Source: Mycobacterium europaeum (GTDB lineage Bacteria; Actinomycetota; Actinomycetes; Mycobacteriales; Mycobacteriaceae). From it: DNA of 64,000 nt. The notes under the pieces were generated by a model, which was given only the letters and a program-made list of their open reading frames with translations, did no database searches and had not been told where the DNA came from. Below, one piece after another: positions 26,816 through 35,659 of this stretch. How positions within the stretch are numbered: position 1 is the stretch's first letter; every line of letters begins with the position of its first letter. Where the stretch lies: NCBI RefSeq assembly GCF_002102155.1, contig NZ_LQOU01000028.1, positions 104,368-168,367 of the forward strand. The letters are read 5' to 3'. Both the position numbers and the translations under genes were made by a program.

Positions 26816-27683
26816 GCCGTCGGCCGGGCGCAGCGGCTTCTGGCGGGACACATGGCGTGGGTTGCGCGGGCGCCCGAAGTTCGTCATCGCCGGCCTGCTG
26901 ATCCTGTTCGTCGTGCTCGTCGCGATGTTTCCGGCGCTGTTCACCGGGGCCGATCCCGCCTACGCCGACGCCGGCCAGAGCCTGCTCCCGCCATCGCGTG
27001 CGCACTGGTTCGGCACCGACCTGCAGGGCCACGACGTCTACGCCCGCACCGTCTACGGCGCGCGGGCCTCGGTCACCGTCGGCGTGGGGGCGGCGCTGGT
27101 GGTGTTCGTCGTCGGCGGCGCGCTCGGCGCGCTGGCCGGGTTCTACGGCGGCTGGGTCGACGCGGTGGTCTCGCGGGTCAGCGACGTGTTCTTCGGGTTG
27201 CCGCTGCTGCTCGCAGCGATCGTGCTCATGCAGGTGATGCGCCATCGCACGGTGTGGACGGTGATCGCCATCCTGGCGTTGTTCGGCTGGCCGCAGGTGG
27301 CCCGCATCGCGCGCGGATCGGTGCTGGCGGTGCGCGCGAGCGACTACGTCCTGGCCGCGAAAGCGCTGGGGCTGAGCCGCTTTCAAATTCTGCTGCGCCA
27401 TGCGCTGCCCAACGCCCTGGGCCCGGTCATCGCGATGGCCGCCCTCGCCCTGGGCGTTTTCATCGTCACCGAGGCGACGCTGTCCTACCTCGGTGTCGGG
27501 CTGCCGAGCACGGTGGTGTCCTGGGGCGGCGACATCAACCTCGCCCAGACCCGGCTGCGCGCCGGCTCGCCCATCCTGTTCTATCCGGCCGGCGCGCTGG
27601 CGATCACGGTGCTGGCCTTCATGATGATGGGCGACGCGTTGCGCGACGCCCTGGATCCGGCGTCCCGGGCGTGGCGCCCATGA
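26808..27683 (+). CDS. dppC: Peptide ABC transporter permease DppC
   Basis: 291 residues. One N-terminal helix, an extracytoplasmic segment with HWFGTDLQGHDVYAR (the OppC signature), then about five helices with the EAA loop DYVLAAKALGLSRFQI. The ATG at 26808 is preferred over an upstream in-frame start at 26781 because it gives MAEPSAGRSGFWRD and a short overlap with dppB. Its stop overlaps dppD (ATGA). Confidence 0.95.
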   Translation: MAEPSAGRSGFWRDTWRGLRGRPKFVIAGLLILFVVLVAMFPALFTGADPAYADAGQSLLPPSRAHWFGTDLQGHDVYARTVYGARASVTVGVGAALVVFVVGGALGALAGFYGGWVDAVVSRVSDVFFGLPLLLAAIVLMQVMRHRTVWTVIAILALFGWPQVARIARGSVLAVRASDYVLAAKALGLSRFQILLRHALPNALGPVIAMAALALGVFIVTEATLSYLGVGLPSTVVSWGGDINLAQTRLRAGSPILFYPAGALAITVLAFMMMGDALRDALDPASRAWRP

Positions 27684-29290
27684 CCGGCGAACCGCTGCTG
27701 GCCGTCGAGGGCCTCGAGGTCCGCTTCGGCGACCAGGCCGCCGTGCGCGGCGTGGATCTGACGGTCCTGCCCGGCCACACCGTCGCGGTGGTGGGCGAAT
27801 CGGGTTGCGGGAAATCCACCACGGCCGCGGCGATCCTCGGCCTGCTTGCGCCCGGTGGCCGAATCACCGCCGGGCGCATCCTCTTCGACGGATCCGACAT
27901 CGCCGGGGCCGACCGCCGGACGCTGCGGGCGATCAGGGGCCGCGAGATCGGCTACATACCCCAGGACCCGATGACCAATCTGAACCCCGTCTGGAAGGTC
28001 GGCTTCCAGGTCTCAGAAGCGCTGCGGGCCAACACCTCCGATCGCCGGACGCGGGAACGCGCGGTGGAGCTGCTGGCCCGGGCGGGCATGCCGGACCCGG
28101 CGAAGCAAGCGGGTCGCTACCCGCACCACCTGTCCGGTGGCATGTGCCAGCGGGCGCTGATCGCGATCGGGTTGGCGGGCCGGCCGAGGCTGCTGATCGC
28201 CGACGAGCCGACCTCCGCGCTGGACGTCACCGTGCAGCGCCAGGTGCTCGACCACCTGCAGGGGCTCACCACCGAACTCGGCACCGCGTTGCTGCTGATC
28301 ACCCACGACCTGGCGCTGGCCGCCGAACGCGCCGAGTCCGTGGTGGTGATGCGCGCGGGTGTGGTGGTGGAATCCGGTGCGGCGGAGTCGATCCTGCGCG
28401 ACCCGCAACACGATTACACCCGGCGGCTGGTGGCCGCGGCGCCGTCGCTGTCGGTTACCAGGCCGGCCCGGACGACGGATCGCCGGCCGGCCGGCGACAT
28501 CCTCGTCGCCTCGGGACTGACGAAGGTCTACCGTGAATCCAGCGGCGCTCCCTGGCGGCGAACGGAATTCCTTGCCGTCGACGGGGTTTCGTTTCGGTTG
28601 CGGCGGGCGAGCACGCTGGCCATCGCCGGTGAGTCGGGTTCTGGCAAGTCCACGCTGGCGCGAATGGTCCTCGGCCTGCTGCCGCCCACTTCGGGCACGG
28701 TCGTCTTCGACGGCGCCCGGGTCGACGCCGCACTGAACCGGGAGCAGCAGTTGGCCTTCCGGCGGCGGGTGCAGCCGGTGTTCCAGAACCCCTACAGCAG
28801 CCTGGATCCCATGTACACGGTGTCTCGGGCCGTCGAGGAGCCGCTGCGCATCCACCACGTCGGTGACCGACGGCAGCGCGAGCGCGCGGTGCGCGAACTG
28901 GTCGACCAGGTCGCGTTGCCGTCATCGGTGTTGGGGCGGCTGCCCCGCGAGCTGTCGGGTGGGCAACGCCAGCGGGTGGCAATCGCCCGGGCGCTGGCGT
29001 TGCGCCCGGAGGTGCTGGTGTGCGACGAGGCGGTCTCCGCGCTCGACGTGCTGGTGCGGGCGCAGATTCTGGAGTTGCTGGCCGGCCTGCAGGCCGAACT
29101 GGGCCTCGCCTACCTGTTCATCAGCCACGACCTGGCGGTCATCCGGCAGATCGCCGACGACGTCCTGGTGATGCGCGCCGGCCGCGTGGTCGAGCAAGTC
29201 CCGGCCGAGGAGCTGTTCACCCGGCCCCGGCACGAATACACCCGTCAGCTACTGGAGGCCATCCCGCGCGCGCCGGCGCCACCGGGATAG
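27680..29290 (+). CDS. dppD: Peptide ABC transporter ATPase DppD (two nucleotide-binding domains)
   Basis: 536 residues carrying both ATPase domains of the importer in one chain. Domain 1 has Walker [10 protein letters not shown], signature [13 protein letters not shown] and Walker [13 protein letters not shown]. Domain 2 has [24 protein letters not shown] and [12 protein letters not shown]. Each ends with the Opp/Dpp tail, HDYTRRLV and HEYTRQLL. It replaces the separate DppD and DppF subunits of enterobacteria. The ATG overlaps dppC (ATGA). The stop codon region also holds the -10 box of the next gene. Confidence 0.96.
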   Translation: MTGEPLLAVEGLEVRFGDQAAVRGVDLTVLPGHTVAVVGESGCGKSTTAAAILGLLAPGGRITAGRILFDGSDIAGADRRTLRAIRGREIGYIPQDPMTNLNPVWKVGFQVSEALRANTSDRRTRERAVELLARAGMPDPAKQAGRYPHHLSGGMCQRALIAIGLAGRPRLLIADEPTSALDVTVQRQVLDHLQGLTTELGTALLLITHDLALAAERAESVVVMRAGVVVESGAAESILRDPQHDYTRRLVAAAPSLSVTRPARTTDRRPAGDILVASGLTKVYRESSGAPWRRTEFLAVDGVSFRLRRASTLAIAGESGSGKSTLARMVLGLLPPTSGTVVFDGARVDAALNREQQLAFRRRVQPVFQNPYSSLDPMYTVSRAVEEPLRIHHVGDRRQRERAVRELVDQVALPSSVLGRLPRELSGGQRQRVAIARALALRPEVLVCDEAVSALDVLVRAQILELLAGLQAELGLAYLFISHDLAVIRQIADDVLVMRAGRVVEQVPAEELFTRPRHEYTRQLLEAIPRAPAPPG

Positions 29291-29293
29291 GTT
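29288..29293 (+). promoter_or_regulatory. -10 box TAGGTT overlapping the dppD stop
   Basis: TAGGTT, 8 bases, GTG at 29302. Its first three bases are the dppD stop codon, so the next gene can be read separately from the dpp operon. Confidence 0.45.
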
Positions 29294-29301
29294 GGCAACC
29301 T

Positions 29302-30060
29302 GTGACGGCTGATCCACTGGCTCCGCTGATGGAGTTGCCGGGCGTCGCCGAGGCCAGCGACCGGGCCCGCGACGCGTTGGGCCGCGCCCATCGTCACCGG
29401 GCCAACCTGCGTGGCTGGCCGGTGACCGCCGCCGAAGCGGCGTTGCGGGCGGCCCGCGCGTCGTCGGTGCTGGACGGCGGTCCCGTGCGGCTGGAAGACC
29501 TGGCGGACGCGGCGGTGGTCACCGATCCGGTGTTCGGCGGGGCGCTGCGGGTGGCCCAGGCGCTGGAAGGCGGCGAGGGTCCGCTGGTCGGGATCTGGCG
29601 GCGGGCGCCGCTTCAGGCGCTGGCCCGCCTGCACATGCTGGCGGCGGCCGACCAGGTCGACGAGGACCGGCTGGGCCGGCCGCGCGCCGATGCCGGCGTC
29701 GCGCAGCGGCTGGAGTTGCTGGCGGAGTTGGTGAGCGGCGGCACCGAGGCGCCCGCGCCAGTGGTCGCCGCGGTCGCGCACGGAGAACTGCTGACGCTGC
29801 GGCCGTTCGGCAGCGCGGACGGCGTGGTGGCCCGCGCGGTGTCCCGGTTGGTGACCATCGCCAGCGGGCTGGATCCCCACGGATTGGGTGTGCCCGAGGT
29901 CAGTTGGATGCGCCAGCCCGCCGACTACCGCGACGCGGCCCGGGGCTTCGCCGAGGGCTCCGCGGCCGGGGTGGGCGGCTGGGTGGTGCTGTGCTGCCGG
30001 GCGATGCGGGCCGGTGCGCAGGAGGCGTTGACGATCGCCGAGTCGCTGTCGGGTCGATAG
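29302..30060 (+). CDS. Conserved protein with degenerate Fic-like motif (Rv3662c-like)
   Basis: 252 residues, largely helical. HGELLTLRPFGSADGVVARAVSRL near residues 163-186 looks like the Fic motif HPFxxGNGRxxR with Arg for the catalytic His and Ala-Asp for Gly-Asn. If it has a Fic fold it is probably not an active AMP transferase. I recall the H37Rv gene only as a conserved hypothetical. The GTG follows TAGGTT by eight bases. It is convergent with the small RNA downstream. Confidence 0.7.
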   Translation: MTADPLAPLMELPGVAEASDRARDALGRAHRHRANLRGWPVTAAEAALRAARASSVLDGGPVRLEDLADAAVVTDPVFGGALRVAQALEGGEGPLVGIWRRAPLQALARLHMLAAADQVDEDRLGRPRADAGVAQRLELLAELVSGGTEAPAPVVAAVAHGELLTLRPFGSADGVVARAVSRLVTIASGLDPHGLGVPEVSWMRQPADYRDAARGFAEGSAAGVGGWVVLCCRAMRAGAQEALTIAESLSGR

Positions 30061-30104
30061 CTGGACCGGTTGCCGCGAGTGCCCGAAAACGCGGCGGGAC
30101 AATG

Positions 30105-30410
30105 CAAAGCGGGCGACGTCCCGAAGAATTCGGTCCGCCGCCCGCTAGCACGGAACTCGGTTACCATGCGTGCATTTCGGGGCTGCGTGGGTTGGCCTCG
30201 GCGATCTTGCGATGCTTCCGGTCGCAACCCCACCCAAAGGGCCGTCGACACCGTCCACATTTCGCAATTACGCAGGCCCGCAACACTTCTGCCATTATCG
30301 CGGCTATGACTCCGCGTGGGTGCCGAGCACCGTGCTGGGCGCCCGGGTCGGGAGATCGAACCTTCTCTTCCGGATCGACCTAGGCCTCACCGGGCTTCCG
30401 TGGTTCCTTT
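30105..30410 (-). ncRNA. Ms1/MTS2823-type small RNA (candidate)
   Basis: The 444-base gap between the convergent Rv3662c-like and Rv3661-like genes has no credible ORF. In H37Rv the abundant stationary-phase RNA MTS2823, homologue of M. smegmatis Ms1 that binds core RNA polymerase, lies in this same gap, on the strand of Rv3661 and about 300 nt long. Here the minus strand ends in a strong nested hairpin at 30146-30108 followed by TTTG, and has TTGCTG-N17-TACAAA at 30436-30408 as a possible promoter. The 5' end is approximate. The call rests on synteny and the 3' hairpin, not on alignment. Confidence 0.68.
30108..30146 (-). terminator. Nested hairpin at the 3' end of the candidate RNA
   Basis: On the minus strand AGCGGGCG pairs with CGCCCGCT (8 bp), and inside it CCGAA pairs with TTCGG around a 3-base loop. 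TTTGC follows the outer stem. Confidence 0.6.
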
Positions 30411-30504
30411 GTACTACTAGACCCTTAGCGCAGCAAGGCCTAATTTTGCAAACGTTGCGAAACGGTGCCGGAAATGTGTTTGCTGCGCATCGGCCAGGTT
30501 TGGG

Positions 30505-31338
30505 TCAGAACGCGAAGCGGCGCAACAGCGAATAGGTGACCGCACCGGCGGCCAGCGCGCTGACGCCCACGGCGGCGGTCGTCGCGATCGCCGCACCGGA
30601 CGGCGCCGGGATGCGGTCGCGCAGCGACACCGGCCGCGAGAACGACAGCACGGGCCATCCACGCTCGACGGCTTCCCGGCGCAGTCCGCGGTCGGGATTC
30701 ACCACGCTGGGATGCCCGACGGATTCCAGCATCGGCAGGTCGGTGATCGAGTCCGAGTACGCGTAGCAGTGCTCCAGCGGGTAACCCTCGCGGGCGGCGA
30801 GCTCGCGGATCGCCTGCACCTTGCCCTCGCCGTAGCAGTAGAACGCGATCTCGCCGGTGTACCGGCCGTCCTCGACGACCATCCGCGTCGCCATCGCGTG
30901 CGTGGCGCCGAGCGCCCGGGCGATCGGCGCCACGATCTCCTCCCCGGACGCCGAGACCACGACGACGTCGCGGCCGCACAGCTTGTGCGCGGCAATGAGG
31001 TCCGCGGCTTCGGCGAACACGAGCGGCGTGACGATGTCGTGCAGCGTTTCGTTGACGATCGACTTGACCTGTTCCACATCCCAGCCGGCGACCATGTTCG
31101 TCATGTGGATGCGCATCCGGTCCATCTGGTCATGATCGGCGCCGGAGAGCAGATAGATGAACTGGGCGTAGCTCGACTTGAGCACGGCGCGGCGGTTCAG
31201 CAGCCCCTGGTTGAAGAACGGTTTGCTGAAGGCCAGGGTGCTGGACTTGGCGATGATCGTCTTGTCCAAGTCGAAGAAGGCCGCGGTGCGGGCCCGGGGA
31301 GTCGTGTGCTGCTCATCGGCCGGGTCGAAGACGGTCAC
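30505..31338 (-). CDS. HAD-IB phosphatase, SerB-like, with C-terminal membrane helix (Rv3661-like)
   Basis: 277 residues. FFDLDKTIIA is the HAD nucleophile motif, VVSASGEE is motif II, and YSDSITDLPML carries motif IV. It resembles phosphoserine phosphatase/CicA-type enzymes. A hydrophobic helix near the C-terminus (about 250-270) suggests membrane attachment. In H37Rv, Rv3661 sits beside the Tad/SsdA locus. The GTG at 31338 follows TATGCT by six bases; the longer open frame to 31503 crosses this promoter and is rejected. Confidence 0.87.
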   Translation of the reverse strand: MTVFDPADEQHTTPRARTAAFFDLDKTIIAKSSTLAFSKPFFNQGLLNRRAVLKSSYAQFIYLLSGADHDQMDRMRIHMTNMVAGWDVEQVKSIVNETLHDIVTPLVFAEAADLIAAHKLCGRDVVVVSASGEEIVAPIARALGATHAMATRMVVEDGRYTGEIAFYCYGEGKVQAIRELAAREGYPLEHCYAYSDSITDLPMLESVGHPSVVNPDRGLRREAVERGWPVLSFSRPVSLRDRIPAPSGAAIATTAAVGVSALAAGAVTYSLLRRFAF

Positions 31339-31344
31339 GGGCCC

Positions 31345-31350
31345 AGCATA
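31345..31350 (-). promoter_or_regulatory. -10 box TATGCT, leaderless HAD-IB gene
   Basis: TATGCT, 6 bases, GTG at 31338 on the minus strand. Confidence 0.55.
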
Positions 31351-31466
31351 GGTCGGTCGTCCGCCGGCGCTGGGACCTTGGGCGCGAAATGGCCGCTCAG
31401 CAAAGTGGGACCTACGGTAAGGGCAGTGTTCTTGCGGCTCAACGTGTTCTTTCATAGAAAGAGCTA

Positions 31467-31497
31467 TTGCGTTACCGCGGCTTGGCATGTGTATAGT
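31467..31497 (+). promoter_or_regulatory. Promoter of the 6C RNA
   Basis: TTGCGT, 19 bases, TATAGT. TATAGT at 31492-31497 is a near-perfect -10 and places the 5' end near 31504. Confidence 0.6.
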
Positions 31498-31503
31498 AAG
31501 CAT

Positions 31504-31601
31504 TACTCGGCCTGAGCCGAGGGTGTATCAGCCCGACCCCCCGGGGCTGATGCACGACGACCCTCGCCTCCTCCCCCCCTGGCGGGGGTCGTCCCTTTTC
31601 T
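31504..31601 (+). ncRNA. 6C RNA (B11)
   Basis: Two hairpins with C-rich loops define this actinobacterial RNA. Hairpin 1 is ATCAGCCC/GGGCTGAT with loop GACCCCCCG (31527-31551). Hairpin 2 is GACGACCC/GGGTCGTC (31556-31593) with seven Cs in its loop, followed by CCTTTTCT as terminator. The length (about 98 nt) and the place upstream of the ssdA gene match B11 of H37Rv, which lies by Rv3660c and is about 93 nt. Overexpressed B11 is known to affect growth and cell shape in M. smegmatis. The C-rich loops probably pair with G-rich start regions of target mRNAs. Confidence 0.88.
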
Positions 31602-31766
31602 GGGGTCAGTTTCCCTGATACCGGCCGCGCCGCGCCGCCGTCCGAGTGGTTGCGGACATTTCCCCCTCTGCGCGCCTCCCGATGCGTTTGTGCACAGTCG
31701 CGTCTCTATCCCCAAATGCCGCGTTTGGGACTGGTGTCCAACATCACGCGCCCGCAGAGTGGGTGC

Positions 31767-32870
31767 GTGACAAGCACACCGCAGGCCGACGTGGCGACCT
31801 CTCCGGGCGTGCTGGCGGTGCTGGCGGACGCGGAACTGTGCCGGGAGTTGGATCGCGTGGCCGCGGCCGTCGGCGTCCGGGTGGTCCATGCCGGCGGCGC
31901 CGTGAGTCGCAAGACCTGGTCGGCGGCCGCGGCCGTGGTGCTGGACGAGGCGGCGGCCGAACGGTGTGGGCGAGCGGCGTTGCCGCGGCGCGCTCACGTG
32001 ACCGTGCTGACGGCGGCCGACCCGGCGACCGCGACGTGGGCGGCGGCCGTCGCGGTCGGCGCCGGGCGGGTGTTGCGGCTGCCCCAGCAGGAGTGCGGGT
32101 TGGTGCGCGCGCTCGCCGAGGCGGCCGATTCGGTCCGCGACGACGGGCCGCGCGGCGATGTCGTCGCCGTCATCGGAGGGTGCGGAGGGTCGGGCGCGTC
32201 GTCCCTGGCGATCGCCGTGGCGCAGGCCGCCGCCGAGGCGCTGGTGGTCGATCTCGACCCGTGGGGCGGCGGGATCGATCTACTGCTGGGCGCGGAGGGC
32301 GTGGCCGGCCTGCGCTGGCCGGACCTGGCGGTGCAGAGCGGCCGGCTCGCCTGGTCGGCCGTGCGTGCGGCGTTGCCGCGACACCGGGGCGTGAGCGTGC
32401 TGTCGGGCACCCGGCGCGGGTACGAGATGGCGCCCGGGCCGGTGCACGCCATCGTCGACGCCGGCCGCCGGGGTGGGGTGACGGTGGTCTGCGATCTTCC
32501 GCGTCGTCTGACCGACGCGGCACAGGCCGCGCTGGACGCCGCCGACCTCGTCGTGGTGGTCAGCCGATGCGATGTGCGCGCGTGCGCGGCGACGGGTGCG
32601 CTGGCCCCGGTGCTGGCGGCCGTCAACCCCAACGTGGGATTGGTGGTGCGGGGCCCGTCGCCGGGCGGGTTGCGGGCGGCCGAGATCGCCGACATCACCG
32701 GGCTGCCGTTGCTGGCGTCCATGCGGGCCGAGCCGCGGGTGGCCGAGCAGCCCGAGCGCGGCGGCCTGCGGGCCGGGCGGCGGTCCGCGCTGGCGGCCGC
32801 GGCCCGCGGGGTGCTCGCCGTGCTGCCCCGGGCGTCGTCGGGGCCGGCGGGAAACGGTAGGGCCGCGTGA
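31767..32870 (+). CDS. ssdA: Septum site-determining / TadZ-like ATPase SsdA (Rv3660c-like)
   Basis: 367 residues. An N-terminal receiver-like part (about 10-120) is followed by a MinD/ParA-type domain with VVAVIGGCGGSGASSLAIA (a Walker A with Ser in place of the usual Lys-Thr) and LVVDLDPWGGGIDLLLG. Rv3660c was described as a septum-site regulator; as first gene of a Tad operon it also fits TadZ/CpaE, which localises the pilus machine. Sequence before GTG 31767 lacks family features. The GTG of tadA overlaps its stop. Confidence 0.85.
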   Translation: MTSTPQADVATSPGVLAVLADAELCRELDRVAAAVGVRVVHAGGAVSRKTWSAAAAVVLDEAAAERCGRAALPRRAHVTVLTAADPATATWAAAVAVGAGRVLRLPQQECGLVRALAEAADSVRDDGPRGDVVAVIGGCGGSGASSLAIAVAQAAAEALVVDLDPWGGGIDLLLGAEGVAGLRWPDLAVQSGRLAWSAVRAALPRHRGVSVLSGTRRGYEMAPGPVHAIVDAGRRGGVTVVCDLPRRLTDAAQAALDAADLVVVVSRCDVRACAATGALAPVLAAVNPNVGLVVRGPSPGGLRAAEIADITGLPLLASMRAEPRVAEQPERGGLRAGRRSALAAAARGVLAVLPRASSGPAGNGRAA

Positions 32871-34027
32871 GCGGTTCGCTGATCGACCGGGTGCGCGAGC
32901 GGCTGGCAGCCGAATCCGCGCCGTTGGGTCCCAACGTCGTGGCCGCCGCGATCCGCGCCGAGTCCGGCGGGATGCTCGGTGACACCGAGGTGCTGGCCAA
33001 CCTGCGGGTGCTGCAGACCGAGCTGACCGGCGCCGGCATCCTCGAGCCGCTGTTGTGCGCGGACGGCACCACCGACGTGTTGGTCACCGCACCGGACGCG
33101 GTCTGGGTCGACGACGGAAACGGCCTGCGGCGCACGCCCGTCCGGTTCGCCGACGAGGCGGAGGTGCGGCGCCTGGCGCAGCGGCTCGCGCTGGCCGCCG
33201 GTCGGCGCCTGGACGACGCGCAGCCGTGGGTGGATGGCCAGCTGACGGGCATCGGCGCCGGGTTCACCGTGCGATTGCACGCGGTCCTGCCTCCCGTGGC
33301 GGTCGCGGGCACGTGCTTGTCGCTGCGGGTGCTGCGGCCGGCCAGCCAGGACCTGGCGGCCCTGACCGCATCGGGTGCCCTGGCGTCCGACGCCGCGGCC
33401 CTGGTCGCCGACATCATCGCCGCGCGGCTGGCCTTTCTGGTGTGCGGCGGAACGGGAGCGGGTAAGACCACCCTGCTCGCGGCGATGCTCGGTGCCGTGG
33501 CGCCCACCGAACGCATCGTCTGCGTCGAGGATGCCGCCGAGCTGGCGCCCCGGCATCCGCACCTGGTGAAGCTGGTCGCGCGGTGCGCCAACGTCGAAGG
33601 CGTCGGCGAAGTGGGCGTGCGCCAACTCGTTCGGCAAGCCCTGCGGATGCGGCCCGACCGCATCGTGGTCGGCGAGGTGCGCGGTGCGGAGGTGGTGGAT
33701 CTGCTGGCGGCCCTGAACACCGGCCACGACGGGGGAGCGGGGACCGTGCATGCGAACAACCCCGCCGAGGTTCCCGCCCGGCTGGAGGCGCTGGGTGCGC
33801 TCGGCGGTCTCGACCGCGCCGCGCTGCACAGTCAACTCGCCGCCGCAGTGCAGGTGCTCTTGCACGTCGCACGGGATCGCTCCGGGCGGCGCCGGCTCGG
33901 CGAAATCGCCATGCTGCGCCCGGCCACGGGGCGGGTGCGCGCGGTCACGGTGTGGCATGCCGACACCGGCATGACCGACGACGCCGAACTCCTGCGCCGG
34001 TTGCTGGACAGCCGGATGCCGGCGTGA
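32867..34027 (+). CDS. tadA: Tad pilus assembly ATPase TadA
   Basis: 386 residues of the type II/IV secretion ATPase family. An N-terminal helical domain precedes Walker A GGTGAGKTT (about 194-202), the Asp box CVEDAAEL, Walker B RPDRIVVGEVRGAE and a His box with GTVHANNPAEVPARLE. It powers Flp pilin assembly at the inner membrane. It overlaps genes on both sides by GTGA. Rv3659c is the counterpart. Confidence 0.94.
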   Translation: MSGSLIDRVRERLAAESAPLGPNVVAAAIRAESGGMLGDTEVLANLRVLQTELTGAGILEPLLCADGTTDVLVTAPDAVWVDDGNGLRRTPVRFADEAEVRRLAQRLALAAGRRLDDAQPWVDGQLTGIGAGFTVRLHAVLPPVAVAGTCLSLRVLRPASQDLAALTASGALASDAAALVADIIAARLAFLVCGGTGAGKTTLLAAMLGAVAPTERIVCVEDAAELAPRHPHLVKLVARCANVEGVGEVGVRQLVRQALRMRPDRIVVGEVRGAEVVDLLAALNTGHDGGAGTVHANNPAEVPARLEALGALGGLDRAALHSQLAAAVQVLLHVARDRSGRRRLGEIAMLRPATGRVRAVTVWHADTGMTDDAELLRRLLDSRMPA

Positions 34028-34824
34028 ACGGCCTGGTCGTCGGGGCGTTGTTGGCGCTGGCGCTCGTCGTCTACCCGTCGTCGCCGCGGTACCGCCTGGC
34101 GCCCCGGACGTCACACCGTCGGTGGCGTCCGCTGGCCGGGCCGCGCGCGGTGGCCTGTCTTGCCGCGGCGACGGTGGCGGCGGCCGCGCTGCTGCTGCCG
34201 CTGACGACGGTGCTCGCCGTGGCCGTCGTGGGTGCGACCGCGTACGTGCGCTACCGCCGCCGCCGTCGCATCCGGCGCGCCGTGGGCGAGGGGCGGGCGC
34301 TGGAAGGCGCACTCGACGTGCTCGTCGGTGAACTGCGGGTCGGCTCCCATCCGGTGCGCGCGTTCGGCGTGGCCGCGGCGGAAACCGCGGGCGCGGTTGC
34401 GGAGTCGCTGCGGGCGGTCGCGGCCCGCGCCAGATTGGGTGCCGACGTCGCGGCCGGCCTGCGGGCCGCGGCGCAGTCGTCGAGCCTGCCCGCGCATTGG
34501 CATCGTCTCGGGCTGTGCTGGCAACTGGCCAGCGACCACGGCCTGGCCATCGCCACCCTGATGCGCGCCGCGCAGCGCGATATCGCGGAGCGGCAACGGT
34601 TCTCGGCTCGGGTGACGTCGAACATGGCCGGCGCGCGGGCGACCGCAGCGATCTTGGCGGCCCTGCCGGTGCTCGGCGTGCTGCTGGGCCAGCTGATCGG
34701 GGCCCGGCCGCTGGGCTTCCTGCTCGACGGGCACGCCGGCGGATGGTGCTTGGTCGTCGGTTCGACCCTGGCGTGCGGGGGATTGTTGTGGGCCGACCGC
34801 ATCACGGATCGGCTCGGGTCGTGA
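34024..34824 (+). CDS. tadB: Tad pilus inner-membrane protein TadB-like
   Basis: 266 residues. N-terminal helices (about 1-20 and 40-70), a cytoplasmic Arg-rich part with a GspF/TadC-type domain (LEGALDVLVGELRVGSHPVRAF), and two C-terminal helices. It is a platform for pilin assembly with the neighbouring TadC-like protein. The GTG overlaps the tadA stop; the next GTG overlaps its stop. Rv3658c is the counterpart. Confidence 0.88.
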   Translation: MNGLVVGALLALALVVYPSSPRYRLAPRTSHRRWRPLAGPRAVACLAAATVAAAALLLPLTTVLAVAVVGATAYVRYRRRRRIRRAVGEGRALEGALDVLVGELRVGSHPVRAFGVAAAETAGAVAESLRAVAARARLGADVAAGLRAAAQSSSLPAHWHRLGLCWQLASDHGLAIATLMRAAQRDIAERQRFSARVTSNMAGARATAAILAALPVLGVLLGQLIGARPLGFLLDGHAGGWCLVVGSTLACGGLLWADRITDRLGS

Positions 34825-35417
34825 CGGCTGCGGCGATGTTGCTCGCGGTGGCCGCGTGGATCGGCCCCGGCCCGGCGCTGGTGCGGGCGCGGGTGCGGGC
34901 GCCGGTCCGCGAGAATCGGGCGCCCACCGGGCTGGGGCAGGCGCACGACGACGATCCGCTGGCGGTCGCCTCCTGTTTCGACGTGCTGGCCGTGTGCCTG
35001 GGAGCGGGCATGGCGGTGGCCACCGCCGCGTCCGCCGCCGCGTCGTCCGCGCCGCCGGTGTTGGCCCGCGTGCTGCGGCGCGCGGCCGATCTGCTGGCGT
35101 TGGGCGCCGATCCCGCTGTCGCCTGGACGACTGCGCCGGATCCGCGGGCCGGCTCGGCCGAGACGCAGGTGGAGGCGCTGCTACGGCTGGCCCGGCGCTC
35201 GGCGGCGTCGGGCGCCGCGCTGGCCGAGGGTGTCGCCGAGTTGGCGGATCAGTCCCGCCACAACGCCGCGCACGCGGCCACCGCCACCGCCGAGCGCGCC
35301 GGGGTGTTGATCGCCGGACCGCTCGGATTGTGCTTCTTGCCGGCGTTCGTGTGCCTGGGCATCGTTCCCGTGGTGGCCGGGCTGGCCGGTGAGGTCTTGC
35401 AGTCGGGATTATGGTGA
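34821..35417 (+). CDS. tadC: Tad pilus inner-membrane protein TadC-like
   Basis: 198 residues. A short N-terminal helix, a GspF-type helical domain with DPLAVASCFDVLAVCLGAGM, and a C-terminal helix with PLGLCFLPAFVCLGIVPVVAG, typical of TadC. It is shorter than many TadC proteins. The GTG overlaps the tadB stop. Rv3657c is the counterpart. The flp gene begins 15 bases downstream with its own Shine-Dalgarno. Confidence 0.87.
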   Translation: MTAAAMLLAVAAWIGPGPALVRARVRAPVRENRAPTGLGQAHDDDPLAVASCFDVLAVCLGAGMAVATAASAAASSAPPVLARVLRRAADLLALGADPAVAWTTAPDPRAGSAETQVEALLRLARRSAASGAALAEGVAELADQSRHNAAHAATATAERAGVLIAGPLGLCFLPAFVCLGIVPVVAGLAGEVLQSGLW

Positions 35418-35432
35418 AAAGAAAGGAAAGCG

Positions 35433-35636
35433 TTGCTGCACAACATATTTCGGGTTCTGATGGCCCGAGTGACGGTTCTGGTGTCCGACGAGGCGGGCAT
35501 GTCCACGGTCGAATACGCGATCGGTACGATCGCTGCCGCCGCGTTCGGAGCGATCCTCTACACCGTCGTGACCGGCGACTCCATCGTGTCGGCGCTGACC
35601 AACATCATCGGTCGGGCGCTCAGCACCAAGGTCTAG
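35433..35636 (+). CDS. Flp/Fap pilin (Rv3656c-like)
   Basis: 67 residues. The prepilin cleavage site is EAGMSTVEY: cut after Gly22, with Glu at +5 and Tyr at +6 of the mature chain, then a 20-residue hydrophobic helix. This is the Flp family of type IVb pilins, processed by a TadV-type peptidase that is not in this window. The TTG start has GAAAGGAAAG just upstream, the one strong Shine-Dalgarno inside the operon, as expected for its most abundant product. Confidence 0.93.
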   Translation: MLHNIFRVLMARVTVLVSDEAGMSTVEYAIGTIAAAAFGAILYTVVTGDSIVSALTNIIGRALSTKV

Positions 35637-35659
35637 CGGGCAGTGCGGGTGCCGGCACC

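Noticed and set aside
30170..30535. Plus-strand ORF of 121 codons in the Rv3662c-Rv3661 gap
   Set aside because: It has no family features, lies opposite the candidate Ms1-type RNA and runs into the HAD gene.
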